Positions 15,277 through 24,938 of a stretch of 64,000 nt of DNA are shown here, one piece after another; the stretch's first letter is position 1, and each line of letters starts with the position of its first letter. The notes beneath the pieces were generated by a model, which searched no databases, had not been told where the DNA came from, and worked only from the letters and a program-made list of their open reading frames with translations. This DNA comes from Bacillota bacterium (lineage in GTDB: Bacteria > Bacillota > UBA4882 > UBA8346), in assembly GCA_023417475.1 (NCBI GenBank), contig JAEZFP010000010.1, positions 1 through 64,000 on the forward strand. Direction: 5' to 3'. The position numbers were made by a program, and so were the translations under genes.

Positions 15277-16319
15277 ACACTCCGATCAAGATTCGGAGCG
15301 AATTGGGGATCATCGTCTCGATCGCGGCGACTTTTATTGGAACGGTCGTCGGAGCCGGCTTTGCATCGGGCCAGGAAATCTACCAGTTTTTTAGCGCGCA
15401 AGGTTTTAACGGTTTGATCGGTTTGGGGATTACGGTGGTCTTGTTAGGCAAGGCCGGCGCCAGGGTTTTTGCGATCGGCCGGAAAATCCGGAATGAATCG
15501 TATGAAGATTTTCTCCTTTTTTTATTGGGGAAGCGACTGGCGCCGGTGGCCGACTTGATCCTGTTTGGTTTCTTCGTGATATTGATGGGCGTGATGTTTG
15601 CCGGTTCCGGAACGGTCTTTGCCGAGTTGGGGTTGGGATATTGGACCGGAGTGATCGGAACGGCCGTTTTACTCCTGGTGGTACTCTTTAACGAATTATC
15701 GGGTTTGATTGTCGCCAATTTAATTATTATTCCGTTAATGTTCACGGGCGCCATCGGCGTGTCGGTTTTTGCCATTCAAACGCGCTGTAACGTGTTGATC
15801 TCGGGCAGCGCCGATTGGAAGTGGTTATTGGCGGCCTTACAATTTTCCGCTTATAATTTGGTTTTGTCGATTCCGGTCTTATTATCGTTGGCGAAGCGTT
15901 ATCCTTTTCCCCGGATCTTAAGCGCCGGGGGATGGGTTGGCAGTATCGGTTTGGGCATTATGGCGGCGTTAATCCATTGGGCGCTCCTTTGTCATTTGCC
16001 GCATTTACGGCAGAGCCCCTTGCCCATGATCGAGTTGGCGAAAAAGCTGGGGCCGACCGCCTATTTTGGGTATGCGGTAATTTTATGGGCCGAGATGTTG
16101 ACGACCTTGTTCGCCAATGCGTTTGGGGTGGCCAAACGGGCAGCGGCCTGGACGGGATGGCCGTACCGGTTTTGGGTATTAGGTTTTACGACGGTGGGAA
16201 TTATCGTTGGGCAGGCTGGATTTGCCCGGCTGATTGCCGGGTTTTATCCGGTATTTGGCTATCTTAGCTTGGCAATTCTGGCTTTTATTTTGTTTAAAGC
16301 AGATTCTATCGGAACGTAA
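15273..16319 (+). CDS. YkvI-family membrane transporter
   Basis: A 348-residue protein with about ten hydrophobic helices, of the YkvI family within the LeuT/APC-like transporters. The first helix contains the broken-helix phrase GTVVGAGFASGQE typical of this family, where unwound TM1 binds substrate and sodium. I place the start at the GTG that overlaps the dacF stop (GTGA), 6 bases after GGGTGG; two in-frame alternatives lie 3 and 9 bases earlier. It is translationally coupled to dacF. The substrate is unknown. Confidence 0.85.
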   Translation: MNTPIKIRSELGIIVSIAATFIGTVVGAGFASGQEIYQFFSAQGFNGLIGLGITVVLLGKAGARVFAIGRKIRNESYEDFLLFLLGKRLAPVADLILFGFFVILMGVMFAGSGTVFAELGLGYWTGVIGTAVLLLVVLFNELSGLIVANLIIIPLMFTGAIGVSVFAIQTRCNVLISGSADWKWLLAALQFSAYNLVLSIPVLLSLAKRYPFPRILSAGGWVGSIGLGIMAALIHWALLCHLPHLRQSPLPMIELAKKLGPTAYFGYAVILWAEMLTTLFANAFGVAKRAAAWTGWPYRFWVLGFTTVGIIVGQAGFARLIAGFYPVFGYLSLAILAFILFKADSIGT

Positions 16320-16526
16320 AGCTTTTCCGGGATTGCCGTAAAAAGGATGGGGTTGCTCCGGCGTTACGGCGGTAAAGCGCCGGCGGAGTCGGAGCGAGCC
16401 ACAATCTCCCGCTTTTTGAGGGGAAGTTAAGGAAAATTTAGGGATCGGGAATTGAAAAAACGACATGGAAATCCAAATGGAAGTGCTATACTGAAACAAA
16501 ATTGATTCCGAAGCGAGGTGGGGTTG

Positions 16527-18944
16527 TTGGCTGGGGAATTAACGCTGGATTATCAGAAAGACGCAATCCCGAACCCCATTCCGTTGGTGGGTTGTAAAAA
16601 ACTCCGTCGGAACGGTTCACTGGCGAGTTGGAACTATCTTGAGAACAGTCTGCTCTTGCTCGGTAATTTGTTGCTCGCGTTTTGTTTGATGCGTTTCGCG
16701 GCCCCTGGCGGGATTTACCCGGCTGGGGTGGCTTTGTTGTTTGCTTGCCAACGCCAGCAGTTTGGTAATAAATTGGCCTTATTATGCGGGGCTGTCATCG
16801 GCAGCTTCACCATTCAGGAGCCGGTGACCGGCTTGTTTTTGAGTAGCGCCATTGTCGTTTGGTACGGCGCGGTTGGGTTGCTCTCCAAACGGCGGACAAG
16901 CCTCAAACCGTTAACTTCCTTTACCCTCTGGGCAGTGTTGCGGATCGGGATTGTCGCTTGTACCGGCCCCAATCTATTTTATTATGGATTGGTCGCGGTC
17001 GAGTTGGTCTGTACCTATCTGTTGGCGGTTTTATTTCAACGCGGGTTGGCTTTTTTAGAAAATCCCATGCGGACTTATTCGAAAATCTCGTTAACTGCAT
17101 TGGCGATGATGCTGCTGTTGGCAGTGGGCGGGATTGGCAGTGAGCCGGCATTTTCGGTAAACTTCCAAGAGCTGGCCGCGGTAGTCCTGGTACTGACCGT
17201 TGGCTATCTGGGAGGCGGTGGCGTCGGAGCGGTGATGGGAATATCGGTGGCGGTGATCATCGGTATTCCGACCGACGCCATGATTGCGCTCATCGCCATG
17301 TATGGGCTGAGCGGATTGTTCGGGGGGGTCTTAAAAGAACTGGGACGTTGGGGGACAATAGCTGGAAGCTCATGTGGTTTGTTCCTGGCCATGGGACAAC
17401 TGCATGAGAATATTCTCGGCAACCCCCAACTCCTGCCCTGGGGGATGGGAATAATGGCATTTTTGTTGATACCACGGCGGTGTTTATCGCAAATTTCCAG
17501 CTACTTTCCGAATCAGGTCTCTGAGAATTACTCCCGGGATGAACGGCAGAAACTCCGGGAAGTTGTCATGTCCCGGCTGGATGATCTCGCGGCGATCTTT
17601 GAGGAACTGGCGAAAAGTTTTCACCAAACGGAAGTGGCGGCGGTCGACAACGAGCAAAAGGTCGACCTGTATTCATTATTGGACCGGGTCTGCACGAAAA
17701 ACTGTCAACAGTGCACCGGGTACGGAGTTTGTTGGGGAGAGAATTTTTATTCCACGTACCGGGAGATTTTTGACCTATTGGCATTGGCCGAGCTGTATGG
17801 CGAAGTGAAAACCGAACAACTCAAGGGAAAGCTAGCCAAGACCTGTTTTCAGCAGTTCAAATTGATCACCACCATTAATCACTTATTTGAAAGTTGCCAA
17901 AACGAATATCAATGGCGCCGTAAATTGGAAGAGGGTAAATATTTTTTGGCCAATCAGTTGCAAGGAATGGCCGATATCATCTGCAATCTCACCCAGGAGA
18001 TCGCCAACGACACCTCCTTTCGTTCCGAAGTGGAGGACCATTTAAAACATAGTTTTCAACGCTTAGGGATGGGGATTAAGGAGGTTGGGGTCACTTCCAT
18101 CGGGGAAGAACGGTTGGAGGTGAAGGTGCGGCAACGGAGCTGCGGCCGCAAACGCGAATGTTATTGTCTGGCGGCCCCGTTAATCAGCCGGTTGTTGGGA
18201 ACCGAATATTCGGTCTGGGAACGTAAATGCCACCTTGAGAACGGTCAATGCACTTACGCGTTAAGTCCGGTCCGGCAGTATCATGTCAAAACCACGGTTT
18301 GTAAATTGGCCAAGTCAGGCACGGAATCGGGGGATACTTCCGCGTTGCGTGAATTAAAGGACGGCCATTTTGTAGCGATTGTCAGCGACGGAATGGGTCA
18401 TGGCGATAAAGCGTCGGAAGAGAGTAAAACCACGGTGGCGATTTTGGAGAAGCTATTGGAGTCGGGTATCGACCGGGACTTTGCGGTCAATATGGTCAAT
18501 TCGGTTTTGTTATTGCGTTCGCCCGATGAATCGTTTGCCACCGTCGATCTGGCGCTATTGGATCTCTTCGACGGACGGGCGGAGTTTGTCAAGATTGGCG
18601 CAGCCAGCAGTTATATCAAACGGGGCCGGGAAGTAATCAGCATCAAATCGACTTCGTTGCCGGCCGGAATTTTGAATACGGTCGATATTGAACGGACTGA
18701 GTTTCATCTGCAACCGGGGGATATGATCATCCTGGCCACTGACGGTGTGGTGGACAGTAAACCCAATCAAGCCGGAAAAGAAGACTGGATGGTCCGCGCG
18801 CTCCGTCAGGTCGAAGTTGTCGGCCCCGAAGCCCTTGGTGAATATCTGTTAAGTTTGGCCAAGATCAATCAAGACGGGGTTCCTAAGGACGATATGACGG
18901 TGGTGGTGTTGCAGTTCAATCTGAATGAGCCGGTATTACAGTAA
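16527..18944 (+). CDS. spoIIE: Stage II sporulation protein E (serine phosphatase)
   Basis: An 805-residue SpoIIE. The N-terminal 300 residues carry about ten membrane helices. A central regulatory/FtsZ-interaction region follows, with a Cys-rich patch (residues 385-410 and around 545). The last 210 residues are a PP2C phosphatase with SDGMGHG near residue 621, the LPAGIL segment and the terminal DDMTVVVLQ. SpoIIE dephosphorylates SpoIIAA to release sigma-F in the forespore and localises to the polar septum. I chose the second TTG, 6 bases after GAGGTG. Upstream are TATACT (16487-16492) and a 5/7 match to the 0A box (16459-16465), compatible with Spo0A control but weak. A strong bidirectional terminator follows. 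Confidence 0.96.
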   Translation: MAGELTLDYQKDAIPNPIPLVGCKKLRRNGSLASWNYLENSLLLLGNLLLAFCLMRFAAPGGIYPAGVALLFACQRQQFGNKLALLCGAVIGSFTIQEPVTGLFLSSAIVVWYGAVGLLSKRRTSLKPLTSFTLWAVLRIGIVACTGPNLFYYGLVAVELVCTYLLAVLFQRGLAFLENPMRTYSKISLTALAMMLLLAVGGIGSEPAFSVNFQELAAVVLVLTVGYLGGGGVGAVMGISVAVIIGIPTDAMIALIAMYGLSGLFGGVLKELGRWGTIAGSSCGLFLAMGQLHENILGNPQLLPWGMGIMAFLLIPRRCLSQISSYFPNQVSENYSRDERQKLREVVMSRLDDLAAIFEELAKSFHQTEVAAVDNEQKVDLYSLLDRVCTKNCQQCTGYGVCWGENFYSTYREIFDLLALAELYGEVKTEQLKGKLAKTCFQQFKLITTINHLFESCQNEYQWRRKLEEGKYFLANQLQGMADIICNLTQEIANDTSFRSEVEDHLKHSFQRLGMGIKEVGVTSIGEERLEVKVRQRSCGRKRECYCLAAPLISRLLGTEYSVWERKCHLENGQCTYALSPVRQYHVKTTVCKLAKSGTESGDTSALRELKDGHFVAIVSDGMGHGDKASEESKTTVAILEKLLESGIDRDFAVNMVNSVLLLRSPDESFATVDLALLDLFDGRAEFVKIGAASSYIKRGREVISIKSTSLPAGILNTVDIERTEFHLQPGDMIILATDGVVDSKPNQAGKEDWMVRALRQVEVVGPEALGEYLLSLAKINQDGVPKDDMTVVVLQFNLNEPVLQ

Positions 18945-18967
18945 CCGGCGTATCGCCTTGAATGACG

Positions 18968-19012
18968 AAAAAAACCCGCGTTTGCTGTCTCAGCGAAACC
19001 GCGGGTTTTTTT
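18968..19012. terminator. Bidirectional terminator between spoIIE and the DUF2156 gene
   Basis: A GC-rich CCCGCG/CGCGGG stem flanked by seven A and seven T encloses a second TTTGCTG/CAGCGAA helix. It can terminate both convergent units. Confidence 0.9.
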
Positions 19013-19045
19013 ACGCTCAATTTTTGGGTCGGGTAACATCCGGGA

Positions 19046-20014
19046 TCATACCGGATATACCTGGTACCGTTTTAAATTTAGCGCCGGCCGGAACTTCAAC
19101 TTGTATTCGCGCAGTCCGCCGGGGCCAAGGTCGCTGCCGACGTTAAAAAAACCGATGTCGGGGTGGCGTTGCGCCAATTTCCGGGCGAACTCCACGGTTA
19201 ACGCCTCGGAAAGACCGGGTATTCCCGACTGATATTTTAATAAGCTGCCCCACGCCTGTCCGGTCGGTAACCGGCTTCCTGAAACCATCCCGATCAGCTT
19301 TCCCCTGCATTCCATTACATAGATCAACTCATGGAGCGCTTGATAGTTTTCAATCATTGCGGTGTAATAGACATTATCGAAAATATGGGTGTATTTTTGC
19401 CCGGCCGCGCTTTTCCAATGTCGATCCAAGGCGATGACCGCATTAAAGTCCCCGGATTGGTATTTGCGAAAGACCACGTCGGGGTTTTCGCGCCGGAATT
19501 TATTGACCCGATTGCGGACGTTGCTGTAATCCTGACCAGCAAGGGAAATCAGTTTTTTGAGGTCGAAGTGCCGTTCAATGCCTTGCAATATCACCAGCCG
19601 GTAGCGTTGGTTAAAGGTGGGGGAACGTTGTAAGAAATCGAGTTGATTCTCGTTGATCATCCGGATCAACGTCCGGGTTTTCAATTGTTGATTCCAATCA
19701 TAACAATATTGGAGCGACTGGGTGATCACATCCAGCAAATGTTCAGGGTCGGCGGCGCCAAACGGGAGGCAATAAAGGTATAGCGAATTTTTATAGGAAT
19801 GAGCGAAGGTTACCAACATTCCGTCGACAAAACGCCATAATATTGAGCGCAGACGGGATTGCGACGCCGCCCATAGATAGGCGAAATTGGCAGACCAAAG
19901 GTTGGCCGGATATTCCGTCGCTTTGATATACTCCGAATACAGATCGATGTCTGCCAGATTGATCTCATGAAACTCCCATTTCCCCAATTTTCGGATATTT
20001 ACAGTTTCTTTCAT
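19046..20014 (-). CDS. DUF2156 (GNAT-fold, LPG-synthase C-terminal-like) protein
   Basis: A 322-residue soluble protein of DUF2156, the tandem GNAT fold that forms the aminoacyl-transferase half of MprF-type lysyl-phosphatidylglycerol synthases; stand-alone members are poorly understood. Typical signatures are the YSNVRNRVNKFRRENPDVVF segment (residues 164-183), a GKLIGMVSGSRLP strand-turn and the C-terminal REYKLKFRP. AGGAGATG precedes the ATG. It is the last gene of a minus-strand run with two YheC/D proteins and a Mur ligase (gaps 40, 24 and 69 bases). A role transferring amino acids to a lipid, peptide or spore-surface acceptor is inferred. Confidence 0.8.
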   Translation of the reverse strand: MKETVNIRKLGKWEFHEINLADIDLYSEYIKATEYPANLWSANFAYLWAASQSRLRSILWRFVDGMLVTFAHSYKNSLYLYCLPFGAADPEHLLDVITQSLQYCYDWNQQLKTRTLIRMINENQLDFLQRSPTFNQRYRLVILQGIERHFDLKKLISLAGQDYSNVRNRVNKFRRENPDVVFRKYQSGDFNAVIALDRHWKSAAGQKYTHIFDNVYYTAMIENYQALHELIYVMECRGKLIGMVSGSRLPTGQAWGSLLKYQSGIPGLSEALTVEFARKLAQRHPDIGFFNVGSDLGPGGLREYKLKFRPALNLKRYQVYPV

Positions 20015-20054
20015 TAGATACGCATCTCCTGACCATACAAGCTTCGCAGACTAT

Positions 20055-21404
20055 CTAGAGCGTTTCGGTAAATCCCGCTAGATATTTGGCATAAAACAGC
20101 GGCGTGGTTTGCAACGTTTGGAATAACTTCTGATCGTTGATATCCAGGGCGATTCCCGGGTCGGGATCCCGATTGTTGATTTCAATCAGCCACAAGCGGA
20201 GCTGCGTGTCGATGCCGATGTCCAGTCCCAGGGTACCGAGGTTGAAACCATAGTCGTTCAGTTTGCCGCAAACTAGCAATGCCAGATCGGTCATTCGTTG
20301 CAATAGCGCGTTTAGCCTGTCTTCAGATAAATTAAGGGTTTTCCGTAAAATGCTCGCCCCGATGTAAGCGCTCCCGCCACTGGAGATATTGCTGACGACG
20401 CTGTTTTTGACCCCGACTCGACCGATGACGGCTTGGCAGACCCAGTCGCCGCAGTGGTTTTTCTGCAGAATACAACGAAAATCAAGCAACCGGCCTTGAT
20501 AACGGAGCAGGTCGACGGCGGGTTGGATTACGTAACGCCGCGACTGGTAACGTTGGGCAAAGAAATGCCACGCTTGGTCCGGATCGGCAAAGGCTTGACT
20601 GTGATTGACGTTCTTTTGGCGATATTCCATCAATAACTGCCGGTTAATTCCTTTGGCGACCCTGGCGATCCCCCGGCCTCGTAGACCCAAGATGGGCTTA
20701 ATGTAGATTGTCTGGTATTGCTCTAACAATTCCAGTAGGTCCTGAGGCGATTGATACAACCGCGTCTCCGGTAGAAACGGGCGAAGCGCCGGTTCGTTTG
20801 CGAACCATTGATACATCTGCCATTTATTGAAAAAGCGATTGTTGAAAAATTTATCCCCGATTGTTGCCGCAAAGTGACTTTTCCATTGGCTGTTCAACCC
20901 GATGGTGCGGTAAATAGCCGCCGGATAGGGAAAGATTCCTTTTTGCCATTGGTGGTCAGCCGGATGATAACAATACCCTTCAACCAAACGGCGTGATTGA
21001 TCCACCGTATCCAATGCAAATACCACAACCGCGCCATGGAGTTTTGGGTAACATTTGACATAAGCCACCTTTCGTTGTAAATTCGCGGCGGTTAGGTTGC
21101 GACCGTTCTTACTCATCAGCAGTCCGATATACGGCCCAATCGCCAGTTCGTTGCCGTTTGGATTGAAACGCAGTTCATAGTGGAGGTAATCCGGTAAATA
21201 GAGCGTTTGAATCAGTTTGCGGGACAAACCGATTTGGCCGGAGGCAAAGTCCGCATCGCGACGGATGGGAAGATAGTGCTTTTGGGTCCCGAAACTTACG
21301 TGGGTAAATTTTCGTTCGCCAAGCCCAAGCACGGTTGCGGCTTGAGGATGGATGCGCAACTCCGAAGCCGGTTGCTGGTTGCGAATGGTGAAGGCAGTGT
21401 CCAT
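20055..21404 (-). CDS. YheC/YheD-family ATP-grasp protein (spore-coat associated type)
   Basis: A 449-residue protein. An N-terminal beta-rich region (residues 1-150) precedes a C-terminal ATP-grasp ligase domain: KPILGLRGRGIARV carries the nucleotide-binding Lys and glycine loop, and LGLDIGIDTQLRLWLIEINNRDPDPG the Mg-binding Asp/Glu/Asn. B. subtilis YheC and YheD are sporulation proteins of the coat. ATP-grasp enzymes form carboxylate-amine bonds through acyl phosphates, so the product is likely a peptide-like modification. The neighbouring paralogue shares the architecture, so the two arose by duplication. The acceptor is unknown. Confidence 0.85.
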   Translation of the reverse strand: MDTAFTIRNQQPASELRIHPQAATVLGLGERKFTHVSFGTQKHYLPIRRDADFASGQIGLSRKLIQTLYLPDYLHYELRFNPNGNELAIGPYIGLLMSKNGRNLTAANLQRKVAYVKCYPKLHGAVVVFALDTVDQSRRLVEGYCYHPADHQWQKGIFPYPAAIYRTIGLNSQWKSHFAATIGDKFFNNRFFNKWQMYQWFANEPALRPFLPETRLYQSPQDLLELLEQYQTIYIKPILGLRGRGIARVAKGINRQLLMEYRQKNVNHSQAFADPDQAWHFFAQRYQSRRYVIQPAVDLLRYQGRLLDFRCILQKNHCGDWVCQAVIGRVGVKNSVVSNISSGGSAYIGASILRKTLNLSEDRLNALLQRMTDLALLVCGKLNDYGFNLGTLGLDIGIDTQLRLWLIEINNRDPDPGIALDINDQKLFQTLQTTPLFYAKYLAGFTETL

Positions 21405-21428
21405 GTTTCAGCTCCTCGCGTGATTCGC

Positions 21429-22772
21429 TTAGGGTCGGCCGGTTTCAAACGGCGTCAGTGAGGCGGCATAAAGCATCGGATTGTAGCGGATGGACAAATA
21501 GGTGGCGAGATCCATTTTTTTGAATCCTTTGAAACTGGGGAAGACATTGGCTTCGATCAACCATAACTTTTGATCGCGATCCAAGGCGATATCCATGCCA
21601 AATTCGGCAAAATGCTCGCCGAACGTATCCATATACCGGCAGAATTTCCGGCAGAACGCGTGGATCTGTTCCGCCAAGGATCGGGCGCTCCGGGGAAAGG
21701 CTTGTTGCAACGCTTCTGCCAACGTTAGGGCGTAACCGCCGCGGGAAATGTTGGTCAAGTAGCCGTTGTTGGAGACGCGACACTCAATTCCGGTACAGTC
21801 CCAACCCTGATCAGGGTGTTTATGCATTACCGCCCGGATATCAAAAGGCGAATTGGCCACTTTGGCCAGGGAAAGATATTTTTGGATCAGGTAGCGGCTG
21901 AACAGATCCTGATAAACTTCGAAGAAATTGTGCAACAGATCGTCATTGTACAATTGATAGACGGTCGGTTGTTTACAGCGAAAGTCAATTACTTTGTATT
22001 GGGCGGCAATCTTTTCAATAATACAGATTCCCCGACCCCGCGACAGGTGAATCGGCTTTAAAATAACTTTCTGATAGTCGCGAATGAATTGAAAAATCTG
22101 GTCGAAATCCAGCGTATATTCGGTCGGCGGGAGATACTCGCGGAGTTCGCTGTCGCACCGGAGAAAGTTGAACAACTCATATTTGGTGAAACGGTAAGAA
22201 TTAAAGAGCTTTCCGCCGGTATAGTCAATCAACCGCCGGATCAGAGCGGGATCGGAATGAAAGTCGCGCCGGTAAATAACCTCCGGCAGGGGGAATCGGC
22301 CGTATTCCCATTCCGCGGTGAGGTGGTTGTAATAAAGACCGTCGACAGTATGATTATTCCAATGAATTAAACCAGGCGAGAAAGCAACGGTGATACCGCC
22401 GATTTTGGGATAGACGCCAAACCGGTCGGAGTATTTGGCCATATGTTTCGGGTTGTAACGGTAGACCGAATTGCCCAACAAAAAACCGATCACCGGTCCC
22501 AGGATGATTTGGGAATCAACAATTTTCAATTGATAAACCGGCGACTGCGGTAGGCAGAGTTCATCCTGTAACTTGTCCGAGAGTTTGACAGTGGCTGGGG
22601 TGTCAAATGAATTGGGCGGAGTCATTGCTACATCGGTTTGATAGTTGACCGAGGCTTGAGCGGATCGTCCGCCAAACCGGATCGCGACGACTGGTTCGAG
22701 GGCCAGCTCTAAGGAGAGCGGCAGATAAACAACATTTTGATCACTATGAATAATTGCTATTTTGATCCACAT
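21429..22772 (-). CDS. YheC/YheD-family ATP-grasp protein, second copy
   Basis: A 447-residue paralogue of the next gene, ending 25 bases before it. ATP-grasp signatures are KPIHLSRGRGICII for the nucleotide loop, EFGMDIALDRDQKLWLIEAN for the metal site and a YLTNISRGGYAL segment shared with the neighbour. The 5' leader shows only a weak GAAGTGAG Shine-Dalgarno. Residue identity between the two copies is low outside the catalytic blocks, so they probably act on different substrates or form a heteromer. Context links it to spore-envelope assembly. Confidence 0.85.
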   Translation of the reverse strand: MWIKIAIIHSDQNVVYLPLSLELALEPVVAIRFGGRSAQASVNYQTDVAMTPPNSFDTPATVKLSDKLQDELCLPQSPVYQLKIVDSQIILGPVIGFLLGNSVYRYNPKHMAKYSDRFGVYPKIGGITVAFSPGLIHWNNHTVDGLYYNHLTAEWEYGRFPLPEVIYRRDFHSDPALIRRLIDYTGGKLFNSYRFTKYELFNFLRCDSELREYLPPTEYTLDFDQIFQFIRDYQKVILKPIHLSRGRGICIIEKIAAQYKVIDFRCKQPTVYQLYNDDLLHNFFEVYQDLFSRYLIQKYLSLAKVANSPFDIRAVMHKHPDQGWDCTGIECRVSNNGYLTNISRGGYALTLAEALQQAFPRSARSLAEQIHAFCRKFCRYMDTFGEHFAEFGMDIALDRDQKLWLIEANVFPSFKGFKKMDLATYLSIRYNPMLYAASLTPFETGRP

Positions 22773-22841
22773 GTTCTCACTTCTTTTTATTTAATAAAAA
22801 CACCTGGACATTTCGGTCGAGCGGTCTTGATTTCAGTTGGT

Positions 22842-24242
22842 TCAACTTTTTTTGTCGCTGTTTCTGACAATCAGCTTCGCCATCAAGTTGGAATATGACG
22901 TCAGCATGGAGGTTTTGACGAGGGCGATGGTCTCTGGGTCTAGCCAGTTCTTGAGCAGCTCGTAGGTGGCGTCCGAATCCCGGCAGAAAGCGACGCGATC
23001 AGGAGGCATGCCATTTTGCAACGCGCCGTGGCCGATCAAATCAGCTCCGTCGCCGATTACGATCAACTGGTCAAGCTCAAGCGCGGCACAGCGGGCGCCG
23101 ATTTGATAGTGATAATGGTTGCTTTGGGAGCCCAAAAGCGATACTTTGCCCAACACCGCGATACTTTTTTTCCCTTGCGAAAAGGATTTGAGAAGTTTCA
23201 ACGCCGCTTCGATCGAGGTCGGATTGGTCGACCAGGTATCGTCGATGATGGTGCTGCCGTTGATCCCTGGGTTGAATTCAAAATGTTTCTCGACATTCTG
23301 GAAAGTGCTTAGCCGGGCGCAAGCGTCCGCTACCTTGATGCCGACCGCCTGCGTCGCGCCGATGGCCGCCGCCGCGTTGTAAACGTTAAATTCGGCATGT
23401 CCCGGAATGACCAGACGGTAAGGCCGGCCATCGTATTGCAGATCACAGGATATGTTGGCGTTTCCATGACGAACATTAACGATCTGCAGCTGACACTGCT
23501 CTCCAAAGCCAAAGTAGCAAACTTTTCCTTTGAAATTGCTCAAATCGATCGTTCGGATATTCGGGTCATCGCCGTTGAGCACAACGGTGCCTTGGGGGCC
23601 AAGACCTTCCAAAAGCTCGGCTTTGGCTTTAATATAAGCTTCTAAACTCCCAAACGCTTGTAAATGGTCGATGCCAATATTGGTGATGATCCCGACTTGC
23701 GGTTGGAAATAGCGACTCGCCGTCTTCAGATCGCCGGGGTAAGCGACACCCATTTCGTACACCGCCGCTTGGGTCTGGTCATTGATCTCCAACAAGTAGT
23801 TTAAATTACGAAACAAAGCGTTGTAACTTTTGTAAGTCGCATTGGTCTGATACGTTCCCGCCAGGATCTGTTTGACCATCTCTTTGGTGGTGGTTTTACC
23901 GCAGGTTCCGGTGACGCCGATGACCGGAATGGCAAAGAGATTGCGATAGAAATTAATAAATTTCCAATAGGCTTCGCTAACTTTCGCGACCCGAACGAGC
24001 GTGACGTTATCCCCAAGTCCGTAGAAATCATGAGCGCGACTGGTGACTAGCGCATAAGGGAAATTTCGATGGTAATCAATAGAGTGGTCTTGTTTTCTGC
24101 GACGAATATCAAATAGCAAGGCATTTGGAGTAATCCGTCGCGGTTTCACTACGACATTGGTTATGGGAAGACCAGCGCTGCCTTGGACGATTGCGCCGTC
24201 GATTGTTGCTGCGATAATCTTTAATGATAATTTCTTCATCAT
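22842..24242 (-). CDS. MurF-like Mur ligase in a spore-envelope operon
   Basis: A Mur-ligase family protein of about 466 residues. The P-loop is GVTGTCGKTTTKE, the family motifs YEMGVAYPGDLKTASR and ITNIGIDHLQAFGS match MurF, and DDTWSTNPTSIEAAL is the usual DxYNANP-like block in altered form. MurF adds D-Ala-D-Ala to UDP-MurNAc-tripeptide. Here the gene sits with two ATP-grasp proteins and DUF2156, not in a cell-wall operon, so a specialised ligase is likely. Start: an ATG at 24275 lies inside a sigma-K-like -10 element, so one of the two adjacent ATGs at 24242/24239, behind GAGTGG, is preferred. Confidence 0.8.
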   Translation of the reverse strand: MMKKLSLKIIAATIDGAIVQGSAGLPITNVVVKPRRITPNALLFDIRRRKQDHSIDYHRNFPYALVTSRAHDFYGLGDNVTLVRVAKVSEAYWKFINFYRNLFAIPVIGVTGTCGKTTTKEMVKQILAGTYQTNATYKSYNALFRNLNYLLEINDQTQAAVYEMGVAYPGDLKTASRYFQPQVGIITNIGIDHLQAFGSLEAYIKAKAELLEGLGPQGTVVLNGDDPNIRTIDLSNFKGKVCYFGFGEQCQLQIVNVRHGNANISCDLQYDGRPYRLVIPGHAEFNVYNAAAAIGATQAVGIKVADACARLSTFQNVEKHFEFNPGINGSTIIDDTWSTNPTSIEAALKLLKSFSQGKKSIAVLGKVSLLGSQSNHYHYQIGARCAALELDQLIVIGDGADLIGHGALQNGMPPDRVAFCRDSDATYELLKNWLDPETIALVKTSMLTSYSNLMAKLIVRNSDKKS

Positions 24243-24274
24243 TCCACTCGCAGTAATTTTTTTAAACTCCGCCA

Positions 24275-24302
24275 TATCTTATGCGTTCATTTCCATAACT
24301 GT
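24275..24302 (-). promoter_or_regulatory. Sigma-K-like promoter of the spore-envelope operon
   Basis: AC at the -35, 17 bases, then CATAAGATA, a full match to the late mother-cell consensus CATAnnnTA. It would direct expression of the MurF-like, two YheC/D and DUF2156 genes in the mother cell late in sporulation. Confidence 0.55.
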
Positions 24303-24414
24303 TCAACAGCTAAACGACTCAAGGCTTATTGATGACCGCACAATTATTTCGGACCGTTGTGACTTGTTGATCGCCTTTTTCGTATAATGGATTAAAATAG
24401 CGGGAGGTGAAGTG

Positions 24415-24930
24415 TTGAAACCTTCGAAAGTAAATATTGAAAGGATCATGGCTGAGATTCATAATGACCTCACAACGTTAGCGGTGGAAGAGGACTTTCG
24501 CCAAACCGTCCTGAACGATATCCAATTGGCCGGCGAGTATTTTAAAGAGAAAAACACATTAAGCGTCTTTAACTGTTTAACCGTAATGATTAACAAATTC
24601 CAAAGTTATTTGCTCTTAACCCAACCCCGTTGCGCGATTCTGCGCAAAATTCTAATGGGTCTTCATCAGTTGCAGGATCTTCTGGTAAAATTGCCGGTAT
24701 GTACCGTCGGCGCCACCGGGGCAACCGGACCCGCCGGTCCTCCGGGAACATCGGGCCCAACAGGTCCGATGGGACCAATCGGACCCGGGGGCGCGCAGAC
24801 TGTGGTGACCAACTATAATTGGTGTCCCTCCGCCCGGTTTCCCCATTCTCAAAACGCCCGGGTCAAATCAAGTTTTTTCCCCTGTAATACCGAGAAACAA
24901 AGCATATTCGGGAATGCGAAGCGAAAATAA
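24415..24930 (+). CDS. Short collagen-like protein, probable spore-surface component
   Basis: A 171-residue protein. The first 95 residues are a predicted helical domain with no signal peptide. Then come about nine Gly-X-Y triplets (residues 98-126; phrases such as GPAGPPGTSGPTGPMG), and a 45-residue tail containing two Cys. Bacillus BclA-like exosporium proteins use the same Gly-Pro-Thr-rich triplets, though with many more of them. The start is TTG, 5 bases after GGGAGGTG. It is divergent from the YheC/D operon and ends at a strong terminator. Exosporium or coat location is inferred; the short triplet run could trimerise only weakly. Confidence 0.75.
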   Translation: MKPSKVNIERIMAEIHNDLTTLAVEEDFRQTVLNDIQLAGEYFKEKNTLSVFNCLTVMINKFQSYLLLTQPRCAILRKILMGLHQLQDLLVKLPVCTVGATGATGPAGPPGTSGPTGPMGPIGPGGAQTVVTNYNWCPSARFPHSQNARVKSSFFPCNTEKQSIFGNAKRK

Positions 24931-24938
24931 GATCGCGC

